The notes under the pieces were generated by a model. It was given only the letters and a program-made list of their open reading frames with translations, did not search any database and had not been told where the DNA came from. Shown piece by piece: positions 43,948-53,224 of a stretch of DNA of 64,000 nt (positions within the stretch are counted from its first letter, which is position 1; the number at the start of each line of letters is the position of its first letter). A program made the position numbers and the translations under genes. The DNA lies in assembly GCA_903832735.1 (NCBI GenBank), contig CAILCO010000093.1, forward strand, positions 1-64,000, read 5' to 3'. This DNA comes from an uncultured Sterolibacterium sp. Its GTDB lineage: Bacteria > Pseudomonadota > Gammaproteobacteria > Burkholderiales > Rhodocyclaceae.

Positions 43948-44288
43948 ATACCCCATCCTCTCTCGACATCACCCTGCTGGGACGCGAATACCGCGTCGCC
44001 TGCCCCCCGGAAGAACGGGACTCGCTGCTCGCCGCGGTAGACTACGTCGGCGTCAAGATGGCGGACATCGCCGCCAAGACTAAAAGCACCGGAGAACGAC
44101 TGGCGGTGATGACGGCGCTCAACCTGGCGCACGATCTGCTGGCGCCGAAAACCCCGCCTGAAGCGGCTTCCCCGCCTGCGGCGAACAGCAGCTTCGATGA
44201 CTTTGACAGGCAGGAATTTGCGCGTAGAATCGAACTCATCGAGGCGCGCTTGGATGCCGCGATGGCCGAGCAGGACAAGCTTTTCTGA
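43944..44288 (+). CDS. zapA: Cell division protein ZapA
   Basis: A 114-residue ZapA that crosslinks FtsZ filaments at mid-cell. The N-terminal ITLLGREYRVACPPEERDSLLAAVDYV is the ZapA globular head, and RLAVMTALNLAHDLL leads into a C-terminal coiled coil (RRIELIEARLDAAMAEQ). The ATG at 43944 overlaps the ZapB-like stop. The order zapA then 6S RNA matches many proteobacteria. Confidence 0.92.
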   Translation: MNTPSSLDITLLGREYRVACPPEERDSLLAAVDYVGVKMADIAAKTKSTGERLAVMTALNLAHDLLAPKTPPEAASPPAANSSFDDFDRQEFARRIELIEARLDAAMAEQDKLF

Positions 44289-44332
44289 CCTGACCAGTGA
44301 CATCGCAGTGACACCATGGCGCGCCCAGGAAA

Positions 44333-44517
44333 TCCCCTGCGGTGCTTGTCAAGGTCATATATTCCTTGAACCAATATCGAGCATCTGGCCGCCGACCATG
44401 CGCCGCCGTTGTGAGCCTTCCCCTGCCCCGTGCCGGGCGTAGGCACCTGAAGCGGCAGGAAAGTGGCCACTCTGAACCTCAGGTTCAGGATGCTGGCCTG
44501 GCAGACACTGCGGGGGA
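44333..44517 (+). ncRNA. ssrS: 6S RNA
   Basis: The stretch downstream of zapA has the 6S RNA layout: the terminal stem TCCCCTGCGGTG / CACTGCGGGGGA (12 bp with two wobbles), a 5' strand with CCTTGAACC, and the 3' strand TCTGAACCTCAGGTTCAGG resembling the conserved 3' segment of E. coli 6S RNA. A large central bubble would mimic an open promoter and bind sigma70-RNA polymerase in stationary phase. Ends are estimated from the terminal stem. An intrinsic terminator follows 10 nt later. Confidence 0.85.
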
Positions 44518-44526
44518 CCCCTTTTG

Positions 44527-44553
44527 GAGCGCGGATGGTTTGCGCGCTCTTTC
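44527..44553 (+). terminator. Intrinsic terminator after 6S RNA
   Basis: GAGCGCG (44527-44533) / CGCGCTC (44543-44549) with a 9-nt loop is followed by TTTCT. It lies just past the 6S RNA 3' end and before the universal stress protein gene. Confidence 0.75.
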
Positions 44554-44685
44554 TGTTGGCGGGATGGCAGGGCGCAACCTGCCGCCGAAAGCCAGTCGCT
44601 CCTCGTCACGAATCCTCCCAGGGATTAGAATATCCCCCTGTACTATTGAATGCCCGCCATCTCACATCGACAGGAGCGAATAAAA

Positions 44686-45498
44686 ATGTCACTGAAGAAT
44701 TTGCTGGTTCATCTCGATCAGGGCGCACGGACCCAGGCCAGGCTGGAGATCGCTGTTGCGCTGGCGCACCGCCACCAGGCGCGACTGCTCGGCGTCTTCG
44801 GCCAGCGGGCCCAGCCGCAGCAGGTGGGCATCGTCGCGACCTGGCCGAGCGAGGAGTATGTCGCAGCGGCCGCAGCCAGTAAGGCGGCATTCGAGAAAGC
44901 CAGTGCCGGTCTGGCCGACGCCGAATGGCACGACGTCAATCGCGGCAGCGACCATGAACTGCTGAGCCGGATCACCGATCTCGCCCGCTATTCGGATCTG
45001 ATCGTGCTCGGCCAGAACGACGAGAGCGCCAAGAGCCATGTTCCCCCCGAGCTGGCGGAGGAAGTGGTGGTCAATTCGGGTCGCCCGGTCCTGCTGTTAC
45101 CCTACGCCGGCAATTTCCAGGCTGCGTTCAAGCGCCCGCTATTCGCCTGGAACAAATCCCGCGAAGCGGCCCATGCCCTCAATGACGCGCTGTCATTAAT
45201 CGAAGGCTGCGACGAGGCCACCGTGGTCTCGCTGGATGCGCGCCGCGACGAGGCCAAGCTCGCCTGCACCGAGATCGCCCGCCATCTGGCCTGCCACGGG
45301 ATCAAGGCGGCGACCGAAGTCCTGGTGGTGGACGATGTCGGCGTCATGGACATGCTGCTCAACCAGGTTTCCGACCGCGGCGCCGACCTTCTGGTGATGG
45401 GCGCCCACAGTCAGATCGGCTTCCCCTTCGTCAGCCGCGGCGCAGGCACCCGCTACATACTCCAGCACATGACGGTGCCGGTCCTGATGTCGAACTGA
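44686..45498 (+). CDS. Universal stress protein (two UspA domains)
   Basis: A 270-residue cytosolic protein with two UspA-type domains. The first (1-145) starts KNLLVHLDQGARTQARLEIAVALAHRH. The second (about 155-270) ends in the nucleotide-binding pattern VMGAHSQIGFPFVSRGAGTRYIL followed by VPVLM. The ATG at 44686 has AGGAGCG upstream. Such tandem Usp proteins are linked to stress or stationary-phase survival; the target is unknown. It is convergent with the Tad operon (9 bp between stops). Confidence 0.88.
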   Translation: MSLKNLLVHLDQGARTQARLEIAVALAHRHQARLLGVFGQRAQPQQVGIVATWPSEEYVAAAAASKAAFEKASAGLADAEWHDVNRGSDHELLSRITDLARYSDLIVLGQNDESAKSHVPPELAEEVVVNSGRPVLLLPYAGNFQAAFKRPLFAWNKSREAAHALNDALSLIEGCDEATVVSLDARRDEAKLACTEIARHLACHGIKAATEVLVVDDVGVMDMLLNQVSDRGADLLVMGAHSQIGFPFVSRGAGTRYILQHMTVPVLMSN

Positions 45499-45507
45499 AG
45501 CTGCGAT

Positions 45508-46803
45508 TCAGGGCGGCCCTGCCGCCGCGATGCACATCTGCGAGCAGTTCGGATCGCCCGGCGGGCACATGTATCCTGACGGCCCGGAGCCCGGCGTCGA
45601 ACCAGGGTCAGCCCCGCCCGGGGCATACGGGGCACTGATCACGGTGCAACCTATGGTCAGGCAGTTGGGCGGCGCCGAGGCGTCCGTCGCTGCCTCCCCC
45701 GGGTCTTGCGGCTGGCCTTCGTTGCCTTGGCCGGGCATGGACAGCGGCCCGTCCGGCTCTATCGCCTCCGACTGCATTTGCAGCGTCACATGGCTGACCA
45801 CCGGGATGCGCCGATTCTCATAGAGACTGGTGATGAATGGATCGTTGCCATCATCGCTCCAGCGCAACATGAACTGCATGACCGTGCTGATCAACGGCAC
45901 TTTCATTTCGTAGCCGTGGGTGATACGGATCTTGATCAGATTGGCATCCTGGATATTTTGGCCGGAATTTGTCTTGATCACGTTCGGATCCTTGTATGCC
46001 AACCCGCTGTTGGGTATGACGCGCTTCCCGTTGCCGATAGTATTCTGCAATTCCTCATCGTTCCAGTCATCGAAACTTTCCCTGGTTGGGTTGAGCAATT
46101 CGATCCTAGCGTTGCCGACAATGTCACTGTTGGCCTTGGTCCATGCCTGCGCCAGTTCACTCGTGTCCAGCCCGCCGCCATAGAGTGGCACCATTGCCCG
46201 TACATAGGCTTGTCGTACGCTGTCGATATTGGCATTGCCCATGGCACCCGCACGCGCGGCCATGAACCCGGCATGATTGATCTGGTTCTTGGCAAAAAAC
46301 AGCATGCCGTACTGCAGGATGGCCATACCCAGTAGGGTAATGATCGGTCCGACGACGGCAAATTCGATCATCGCCGACCCACGCTCAGGACTGGAAATGA
46401 CGCGTGCCAGATCATGCGTTACCGTGCCCCGCCAGAGAGGATGCTCCAGCCGGTCGCCGCAACGGAGATCCAGGCGGCAAATCGTGCCCGCCGCAAGCTC
46501 AAGGACGTGGGCGGCGCGGCCGGCTGCGAACATGCTGTAGCGCCAAGGCCGCAGTTCGTGCACACAGCCGACCACCACTCCCATCCGGTCGAGATATACG
46601 AGGTCGATCGCGTAGCACATCAAACAGGTATGGACGTTGGTGCAACGAGAAATAAGCAAGCCATGATCTTCATTCAGGACGCGCGACAGCATTAGCCCCT
46701 TGAAACGAGCAATGAAGGTATCGGCGAGTCTTAACAGCAGGCAATGAGCACCCGTGCGAGTATGGAGTATTGCGGTTACTTCCGTGTCGCACGGCCCGGA
46801 CAT
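45508..46803 (-). CDS. DUF192-TadE fusion protein of the Tad pilus locus
   Basis: A 431-residue protein of unusual composition. Residues about 10-120 are a DUF192 domain (RFKGLMLSR, CTNVHTCLMCYAIDLVYLD, LRPWRYSMFAAGRAAHVLEL). Then ERGSAMIEFAVV (about 140) is a TadE-type prepilin motif with a hydrophobic helix and a long extracytoplasmic region. The tail is Pro/Gly-rich with several cysteines. In other loci DUF192 and TadE are usually separate genes. The ATG at 46803 has GGAGG 8 nt upstream. It is the last gene of the Tad operon. Having DUF192 ahead of the membrane helix implies a cytoplasmic DUF192 domain. Confidence 0.82.
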   Translation of the reverse strand: MSGPCDTEVTAILHTRTGAHCLLLRLADTFIARFKGLMLSRVLNEDHGLLISRCTNVHTCLMCYAIDLVYLDRMGVVVGCVHELRPWRYSMFAAGRAAHVLELAAGTICRLDLRCGDRLEHPLWRGTVTHDLARVISSPERGSAMIEFAVVGPIITLLGMAILQYGMLFFAKNQINHAGFMAARAGAMGNANIDSVRQAYVRAMVPLYGGGLDTSELAQAWTKANSDIVGNARIELLNPTRESFDDWNDEELQNTIGNGKRVIPNSGLAYKDPNVIKTNSGQNIQDANLIKIRITHGYEMKVPLISTVMQFMLRWSDDGNDPFITSLYENRRIPVVSHVTLQMQSEAIEPDGPLSMPGQGNEGQPQDPGEAATDASAPPNCLTIGCTVISAPYAPGGADPGSTPGSGPSGYMCPPGDPNCSQMCIAAAGPP

Positions 46804-46841
46804 GGCATCCTCCGCTAACAACTGAACCCATCCGGCAAATC

Positions 46842-47798
46842 CTACAATCCGGCATTCATGAATTTCACGACGATAGGAAAAAACAGGACAATAAACGTGC
46901 AGGGAAAGATAAAAGCAATCAGCGGGAAAAGCAGCTTCACCGGGGCCTCCATTGCCAGCTTTTCCGCACGCTGAAAGCGTTCTACCCTACGTTGATCGGC
47001 CTGCGCACGAAGTACTGCTCCCAGATTCATGCCCATGCTCTCGGCTTGAATCACGGAACTGCAAAAATTGCTCACAGCCGGCTCGCTCAAGCGCTCGGCC
47101 ATGCTGCGCAGCGATTCGGCGCGGGATTTGCCAGCGCGGATGTCGCGCAGTACGCGCTGGAATTCCTCACTGATCACACCTTTCGGTCCCTTGACTATGG
47201 ACTGGCTCATGGCTGCTTGCATATTCAAACCGGCTTCGATGCAAAGCGTGATGATGTCCAAATAGAAGGGCAGGGTCTTGAGCAGTTCTCGCCTGCGCTG
47301 GGCAATCCGGTCCTTGAGCCAGATAGCGGGATAGAGCCAGCCGAAAAGAGCACCGATTGCGAAGATCTGCAGGCGATTGCCAAGTCCCAGACCTTCGATA
47401 CTTGGCCGCGCTCTGTCGAAAGAGTCGAGGAACCAATAAGCGATCGCCACCAAAATAAACGCGCAGATGATGCGCGCCGCAGTGAACTGTACCGGGCTGA
47501 TGCCATAGTCCAGACCGGCCTTGCGCAACTTGCTTAGCAGCCTGCGGTAGGGCTTGTTGAATAGCAATGGCCTAAGGTAATGACTGATCCACTGAATCGG
47601 CCACCAGAGCAGCCTGAAGCCCAGCGGCGGCTTGTCTTTGTACTCGCGCTGCTCTTCCGGAACCGCCGCCACTGCATGGCCGAGCAGACCTGCGATCAAG
47701 GCTGCAGACAGCCCTGCCGCCAGCGACAGGACGAGCATGATCAGGGTCGAGCTTTCAAGAGGATACTCAGGCATGATGGCCATCAGCTTAAACATCAA
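46842..47798 (-). CDS. tadC: Tad pilus inner-membrane platform protein TadC
   Basis: A 318-residue GspF-family protein, with membrane helices near 18-45, 110-128, 140-160 and 290-315 and the cytosolic T2SSF domain (LPFYLDIITLCIEAGLNMQAAM ... MAERLSEPAVSNF). TadC pairs with TadB to form the pilus assembly platform driven by the CpaF/TadA ATPase. It overlaps tadB by 11 nt. Confidence 0.9.
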   Translation of the reverse strand: MMFKLMAIMPEYPLESSTLIMLVLSLAAGLSAALIAGLLGHAVAAVPEEQREYKDKPPLGFRLLWWPIQWISHYLRPLLFNKPYRRLLSKLRKAGLDYGISPVQFTAARIICAFILVAIAYWFLDSFDRARPSIEGLGLGNRLQIFAIGALFGWLYPAIWLKDRIAQRRRELLKTLPFYLDIITLCIEAGLNMQAAMSQSIVKGPKGVISEEFQRVLRDIRAGKSRAESLRSMAERLSEPAVSNFCSSVIQAESMGMNLGAVLRAQADQRRVERFQRAEKLAMEAPVKLLFPLIAFIFPCTFIVLFFPIVVKFMNAGL

Positions 47799-48648
47799 TT
47801 GCGACGATTCTGCGTATCAGGTACACGCCCATCAGTTCCAGGAACACGATTGCGGTAATGCTGGCCCAGCCAATGCGGGTCGACCAAAGCAGGCTCATGG
47901 CTTCCGGCTCCATCTTGTTGAGAATCGCCATAAGTCCCATTGGCAACAGTCCGACGACCCAAGCCTGCAGCTTGCCTTGCGCAGTGAGTGCGGCGATCTT
48001 GCCTTCCATCTGCAAGCGATTGCGAATGGTTTGAGCTGTTCGTTCCAGCGTTTCGGCGAGACCGCCCCCGGTCTCGGTTGCAATGCGCATGGCGGCTGTC
48101 ACCAGCGTGGTGGTTTGTGTTGGCATGCGGCGACTCAGATTGTTCAGGCTTCGCTCCAGGGTTACCCCGAGTCTTTGTTCGCGCAACATCAGAGCAAATT
48201 CCTGGGCCAGCGGGGCCTGGGCCTCAGCCACCACCTGCTGAAAAGCCAAACTCAATCCCAAGCCAACGCGCAAATTCCCTGAGAGCGTCATCAGAGCGTC
48301 AGGCAATTGTTCTTCAAATTTCCTCAACCGGCGCTTGCGCATCCAGGCATATACCAACCTCGGAAGCAATGCCAAGGCGAGAAATACCGGCATTACGATC
48401 AAGGCACTGCCTGCAACAAGCCAGGCCAATAGCGCACCCATTGCCATGATGGCAAGATTGGCGGCGAATAGTTTCGTCGGATCGATGAACAGGAAAAATT
48501 CTTCAACCTGAAATTTTGCGCGCTCAGTGAAATTGTTCCTGTAACGCGCCAAAGTCACAATCCCCATGTCGATGGCGAACCAGGACAGAAGTCCGGCCGA
48601 AAGGGCCACGACCAAGCTCAACAGCGCGAGTATTTCGGCTTCACTCAT
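47788..48648 (-). CDS. tadB: Tad pilus inner-membrane platform protein TadB
   Basis: A 286-residue GspF-family protein with the T2SSF motif EQLPDALMTLSGNLRVGLGLSLAF and TETGGGLAETLERTAQTIRNR, and membrane helices near 5-28, 60-95 and 235-280. It starts 4 nt after the FHA-CpaF stop and overlaps tadC, as in typical tadA-tadB-tadC order. Confidence 0.92.
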   Translation of the reverse strand: MSEAEILALLSLVVALSAGLLSWFAIDMGIVTLARYRNNFTERAKFQVEEFFLFIDPTKLFAANLAIMAMGALLAWLVAGSALIVMPVFLALALLPRLVYAWMRKRRLRKFEEQLPDALMTLSGNLRVGLGLSLAFQQVVAEAQAPLAQEFALMLREQRLGVTLERSLNNLSRRMPTQTTTLVTAAMRIATETGGGLAETLERTAQTIRNRLQMEGKIAALTAQGKLQAWVVGLLPMGLMAILNKMEPEAMSLLWSTRIGWASITAIVFLELMGVYLIRRIVAIDV

Positions 48649-48652
48649 GATG

Positions 48653-50371
48653 TCACTCGACGCCTATCTCATTCGGCCCGCCGAACGCCATCATTCCAGC
48701 CTCAACCGGCTTAAAAATCGACATATCCAGATCATTCCGGATGGCGAGAATTTCCTCATAAAATCTCGGCACCAAGTCGCAACCCGTAAAGTTGCCGACG
48801 ACTTTTCCACTGCTCGCCTGGTAGCCCTTGTGGACGAACTTGAAGATCTCCTGAATTTGGATCCTGCCACTTTCCATCCCGGTAATTTCCGTGATGCTGC
48901 TGACGATCCTGGTGCCGCAGGCAAAGCGTGTCTGCTGTACGATCAAGTCAACCGCGGAGGCTATCTGCTCGCGAATGGCGATGAGCGGCAAATCCATGCC
49001 AGCCATGAGTATCATGGTCTCGAGCCTGGCCAGGCCATCCCGCGAGGAATTGGCATGCAAGGTGGTGAGTGAGCCTTCGTGGCCGGTGTTCATCGCTTGC
49101 AGCATGTCGAGCGCTTCTGAACCCCGGCATTCACCCACGACGATACGATCGGGCCGCATGCGCAGGGTGTTCTTGACCAAATCCCGGATATGAACTGCGC
49201 CTTTGCCTTCGATATTGGCCGGACGAGACTCCAGGCTGACCAGATGCTCGTGATGCAACTTGAGTTCCGCGGCGTCCTCGACGGTGATCACGCGCTCGCC
49301 TGGCGGAATGAAATTGGAAAGGATATTAAGCAGCGTGGTCTTGCCCGAACCGGTACCGCCTGAAACGATAATGTTCTTGCGCGATTCCACGCAGATTCTC
49401 AGGAACTCTGCCATTGCTTGACTGATGGAACCTAAGCGTACTAGGTCTCCTGCGCACAGCTTGTGTTTGGCGAACTTGCGTATGGTCAGAGCGGGGCCCT
49501 TGAGCGCCAGCGGCGGGATGATGGCATTTACCCTGGAACCGTCTTTCAGGCGAGCATCCACCATGGGCGACGCTTCGTCGATGTGGCGCCCCAGCGGTGC
49601 AACGATGCGCTCGATGACACCCATCACGGCGCGGTCGCTGGTAAATGTGAGCGAGTGCTTCTGTAGCACGCCGTTGCGTTCGATGTAGATTTCGTCGCAG
49701 CGGTTGACCATAATTTCGCTGACACTATCGTCATCGAGCAAATCCTCCAGAGGTCCCAGTCCGACCGCTTCGTTGAGCACTTGTTTGCGTAGCAGGTCGC
49801 GATTTATTTCCAGGGGAATGTCCTGGTCTTGCTCCTGAAGGATTTGTCGAATCAAACCGTCCGTTTCGTTTCGCAAGCGCTCGTCGCTCATTCTGGAAAC
49901 GTCATGACGACGCAAGTCCATGGTTTCGAGCAATTTACTGTGGATGCGTTTGCGCCATTCGAATTCAAGTTCCTTATGCCGCAGGTCGGACGTAAGCAAC
50001 GGATCGGCTGCAAACTTTATCGCTTGCTGCGGCAACAGGTCCGCCGTGGGAAAATCTTCATTGGATTCCTGGCAGGCAGCCACAAATTCCGTCACCAGCA
50101 ACCTGAACGGGCCTATCCCGATAACATCATTGCCATTGAGCGGACCATACTGGGTATCGATACGCTGCCCATTGACGTTCACGCCAGCAAACGTACCCAT
50201 GTCTTCTATCAGGACGCCCGATGGGGTCCTGAATAGCCGTGCGTGCTCCTTCGAAACTCGCCAACTGTCCAGCTGGATCTCGTTTTCAGCGCTCTTGCCG
50301 ATGACGCAATCGTCCGTCGCCTGCACCAGGCGTCTGGACTGATCGGCATCGATGATTTCTACTTGCAGCAC
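48653..50371 (-). CDS. tadA: FHA domain-CpaF/TadA secretion ATPase fusion
   Basis: A 572-residue ATPase for Flp pilus assembly. The N-terminal FHA domain (about 1-95; WRVSKEHARLF, MGTFAGVNVNGQRI) is fused to a full CpaF/TadA ATPase (about 170-530) with Walker A SGGTGSGKTT, the Asp box ITVEDAAEL, Walker B RPDRIVVGECRG and the His box TGHEGSLTTLHAN. FHA domains bind phosphothreonine, so pilus activity may be tied to Ser/Thr phosphorylation. Typical CpaF proteins lack this FHA. No TadZ/CpaE gene is found nearby, so the FHA domain might take over a localising role; that is inference. Confidence 0.92.
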   Translation of the reverse strand: MLQVEIIDADQSRRLVQATDDCVIGKSAENEIQLDSWRVSKEHARLFRTPSGVLIEDMGTFAGVNVNGQRIDTQYGPLNGNDVIGIGPFRLLVTEFVAACQESNEDFPTADLLPQQAIKFAADPLLTSDLRHKELEFEWRKRIHSKLLETMDLRRHDVSRMSDERLRNETDGLIRQILQEQDQDIPLEINRDLLRKQVLNEAVGLGPLEDLLDDDSVSEIMVNRCDEIYIERNGVLQKHSLTFTSDRAVMGVIERIVAPLGRHIDEASPMVDARLKDGSRVNAIIPPLALKGPALTIRKFAKHKLCAGDLVRLGSISQAMAEFLRICVESRKNIIVSGGTGSGKTTLLNILSNFIPPGERVITVEDAAELKLHHEHLVSLESRPANIEGKGAVHIRDLVKNTLRMRPDRIVVGECRGSEALDMLQAMNTGHEGSLTTLHANSSRDGLARLETMILMAGMDLPLIAIREQIASAVDLIVQQTRFACGTRIVSSITEITGMESGRIQIQEIFKFVHKGYQASSGKVVGNFTGCDLVPRFYEEILAIRNDLDMSIFKPVEAGMMAFGGPNEIGVE

Positions 50372-50384
50372 GGCGACTCTGCTG

Positions 50385-52067
50385 TCAGTCAGGTACTGGC
50401 GGAAATTGCGGCAACTCTTTGCCGCCGTCGTTCGATCGGCTTAGAGCCGGGATCGACTTGGATAGGGTTCGCGTCATCGTCAGCGGCAAACGTACGGAGC
50501 CTTGGAAATCGGACTGCACTGTCGACGGATCGTGACCGGGCTGAAGTGGATCGTGCAGATAGGGCCGCTTACCCAGATTCCGCTGCAAGCGCTCAGTGGT
50601 GCGATCGACGCGATCGACCAGCCCCTGGGAATGGCTGTCGATGACCATAGGGGTGACAAATACCACCAGTTCGGTTTCCTTGTTCTGGTAACGCTTGGAA
50701 CGAAACAGGGCGCCGAGTATCGGTATATCGCCGAGAAACGGCAGCTTGTCGATATTGGTGCTGTCTTCGCGTTGCAGCAGGCCAGACAGAACAATGGTCT
50801 CGCCGCTCTTTACATTGAATTCGGTATTGGTCTTTCGCGTACGCAAGGCCGGGCCAGCGGTCGTCGTGATCGAGTCGTCGATCGAACTGACTTCATATTC
50901 GACGGTGGCGCGAATCACGCCATTGCGGTCCACTCGCGGCAAAATATCGAGCTTGACGCCATAGGGTTTAAAAAAAACGCTGGGTCCGTTGATGGTCGAA
51001 ACGACATAGGGAAACTCGCCGCCGGCCAGGAAACTCGCCTTTGTTCCATTGCGAGTGGACAATTGCGGTTCGGCCAAGATACTGGTTTTGCCTTCCTGAG
51101 CCAGAAGATTGAGTTGCGCGTTCAGGCCGAGATTGACCGCACTCAAGATGTTCAACCCCTGTGGCACAATCACGGGAATGCTGCCGTTCTGATTGGCAAT
51201 CGGTGCCGGCGTATCCTGCCCGGCGATAATGTTGGCCTGATAGGAACCGCCATCACCGCGCCGGACCGGCGCCCAAATGCCACCGATTGCAGCGCCGCCG
51301 GTCGTGCTCCACTTGACGCCGATATCGCGCAGTTCGGTGGCCGGAAATTCAACCACCTTGACATCCATCATCACCATCTGCTCCCAGCCGAGGCGATTGG
51401 TGAAGTTTACGATTTGCGGATAGCGCAGTCCGAGTTGCTCGATTTTGGCCAGATCGGCATCGGATAGATTGTCGCCTTCGACGATCACCTTGTCACCGAC
51501 AATGACTGCCTTGGTATTGGGTATCGCAGCGAGAAATGCCGCCACCTCGCGGGCGATGCGGCTGGTATCACCCGGTACGATATTGACCTTGACCCGCTGA
51601 TAGCGTCCGTCCTCGCTCCATACGAATAACGACGAAGTTCCTACCGCATTGGCGAAGATGATCACCTCCTTGCCATCGAGCGCCGCGGCGGTCATGATCT
51701 GACCGTTGCCTACGGCGATACGCGCCACTGCCGGGGTGGGGAATACCCGGGACTCGCCGACAAACATCTCAATCTCCGGAATCCGTGCCTGCTCCTCGTG
51801 ATTCTTGATTGGCTCATAGGGCTGGTTACGGAGCAGATGCGAACGCTTGGCCTTGGGCCGGATGATTTCGGCGTAGCCATTTTTCGGAAGCGGTTCTTTC
51901 CCAGAATCACTCGCCTGTTGTGCATCGAGTGTTTCACTACCCCGGATTGAAATTTGCGCATGGGCGATATCGACGCTGATGAGACAAAGCAGGCCCGCGA
52001 CGAAAAGCGGTTTCGACGTGCCCGCCACGATTTGGTTGAGTCGGCAATTCAAGGAAAAGTAACTCAT
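50385..52067 (-). CDS. cpaC: Tad pilus secretin RcpA/CpaC
   Basis: A 560-residue outer-membrane secretin. It has a signal peptide, then the pilus-secretin N-domain (about 95-175; IEMFVGESRVF ... GTSSLFVWSEDGRY), a BON-like segment (about 180-225), and the secretin core (from about 235) ending in GETIVLSGLLQ and LPFLGDIPILGALFRS, the family signature. It forms the outer-membrane pore for the Flp pilus. The ATG at 52067 is chosen over an in-frame TTG at 52082. Confidence 0.92.
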   Translation of the reverse strand: MSYFSLNCRLNQIVAGTSKPLFVAGLLCLISVDIAHAQISIRGSETLDAQQASDSGKEPLPKNGYAEIIRPKAKRSHLLRNQPYEPIKNHEEQARIPEIEMFVGESRVFPTPAVARIAVGNGQIMTAAALDGKEVIIFANAVGTSSLFVWSEDGRYQRVKVNIVPGDTSRIAREVAAFLAAIPNTKAVIVGDKVIVEGDNLSDADLAKIEQLGLRYPQIVNFTNRLGWEQMVMMDVKVVEFPATELRDIGVKWSTTGGAAIGGIWAPVRRGDGGSYQANIIAGQDTPAPIANQNGSIPVIVPQGLNILSAVNLGLNAQLNLLAQEGKTSILAEPQLSTRNGTKASFLAGGEFPYVVSTINGPSVFFKPYGVKLDILPRVDRNGVIRATVEYEVSSIDDSITTTAGPALRTRKTNTEFNVKSGETIVLSGLLQREDSTNIDKLPFLGDIPILGALFRSKRYQNKETELVVFVTPMVIDSHSQGLVDRVDRTTERLQRNLGKRPYLHDPLQPGHDPSTVQSDFQGSVRLPLTMTRTLSKSIPALSRSNDGGKELPQFPPVPD

Positions 52068-52088
52068 ATCGGTGCCTGCCAAATAGGA

Positions 52089-53033
52089 TCACGGCCGACC
52101 GTTTACCTGACCCGGTGAAGGGATGGATGGGAAGACCGGGACCTGCCCGGGCAAACCGGCCGACTTGGGGAAATCCGCAACACTCATGTATTGCCCCAAC
52201 TGCAGCCCCTCTGGTGGAAGCTTGCCGCCACGACCACCATAGAGCACTGGAATCGGCCGCTCGTCTCTATCGACTACGCCGCCTTTGCCGTTCCGAATGC
52301 CCAGGAGCGCTGCGAGGTCGCCGCGAGTATCGGATATCGCCTGCTTGTCCTGGGGATTGCGCAACAGCGCGGTGATCTTGCCGGCTTCGCGGGCTACTAT
52401 GACGCTTTGCGCCTGTTCGGGAGTGGTATCGAGCGTGACACTGGAATACTGTCTGCGCTCACCGCTCCTGCCGTCGTCAGTCGAGCGCTGTCCTGTCGCC
52501 ATGACCCTGACACTCTGCAGCAAGGGGAAGGTAATCTTCCTGCCCTTCTGGTCAATAGTGACCATCAGGTCGATAGCGTCACCAGGTTCGAGCAGCCCGG
52601 AAATCGAGTTGATTTCGTCTACCGGAACGGTCATGGCTCTATGCCCAGACTCCACCCTTGCCGAGAAACCGGCGGATTTCCTATTCTCCAGCAATCCCCA
52701 AATGATCATCTCTCCGCTTTTCACGGGGTAGGCCAGGACTTGGCCGTCGATACGGTCAAACTGCTCAGGTACGACGGCAACCGAGTGGGCAAAATCCTGG
52801 GGCACCGAACGTACCGCCAGCGTTTCGGCCGACAGCCGTGTGCCCTTGGCAAGATCGCGCTTGGCTACCACGATGGCCACGGTCCTGCCCTTGGCGCGCG
52901 ACTCGATAGCCGCCATCTGATTGGCCAGGTAGTGCTTCGCGCCCAGGGCGGCCATCAACCCGACCACAAGCGCCACGCCTAGAACAATCCAGGACTTGTT
53001 GAGCTTGAAAGAGCGCAGGGTGGGCAGTTTCAT
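52089..53033 (-). CDS. cpaB: Tad pilus assembly protein CpaB/RcpC
   Basis: A 314-residue periplasmic protein anchored by one N-terminal helix (WIVLGVALVVGLMAALGA). It carries an SAF domain (VVAKRDLAKGTRLSAETLAV) and the RcpC domain (TVPVDEINSISGLLEPGDAIDLM). It is thought to stabilise or gate the CpaC secretin. It starts 2 nt after the pilin-like gene. Confidence 0.9.
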   Translation of the reverse strand: MKLPTLRSFKLNKSWIVLGVALVVGLMAALGAKHYLANQMAAIESRAKGRTVAIVVAKRDLAKGTRLSAETLAVRSVPQDFAHSVAVVPEQFDRIDGQVLAYPVKSGEMIIWGLLENRKSAGFSARVESGHRAMTVPVDEINSISGLLEPGDAIDLMVTIDQKGRKITFPLLQSVRVMATGQRSTDDGRSGERRQYSSVTLDTTPEQAQSVIVAREAGKITALLRNPQDKQAISDTRGDLAALLGIRNGKGGVVDRDERPIPVLYGGRGGKLPPEGLQLGQYMSVADFPKSAGLPGQVPVFPSIPSPGQVNGRP

Positions 53034-53035
53034 GA

Positions 53036-53224
53036 CTAACTAGGTAATGAAATGGCAAAGCTGAATTTTTGGTAGGAAGTCTTGAAGGCTTCGATCAGTT
53101 CCAACAACACGCTGTTGCTGTCCAGCATGGCGATGCCCAGCGCAAAGACGAGCGCGGCACACACTATGGCGTACTCCATCGAGGACTGGCCACTCTGTTC
53201 AGACTTGGCCGAACGGCTGCTCAT
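53036..53224 (-). CDS. Flp-type minor pilin-like protein
   Basis: A 62-residue protein with a type IVb prepilin motif SG|QSSMEY, giving Glu at +5 and Tyr at +6, then a single hydrophobic helix (AIVCAALVFALGIAML) and a short C-terminus. It is likely processed by a TadV-like peptidase and inserted as a minor pilin. It overlaps the preceding hypothetical gene by 4 nt. Confidence 0.75.
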   Translation of the reverse strand: MSSRSAKSEQSGQSSMEYAIVCAALVFALGIAMLDSNSVLLELIEAFKTSYQKFSFAISLPS

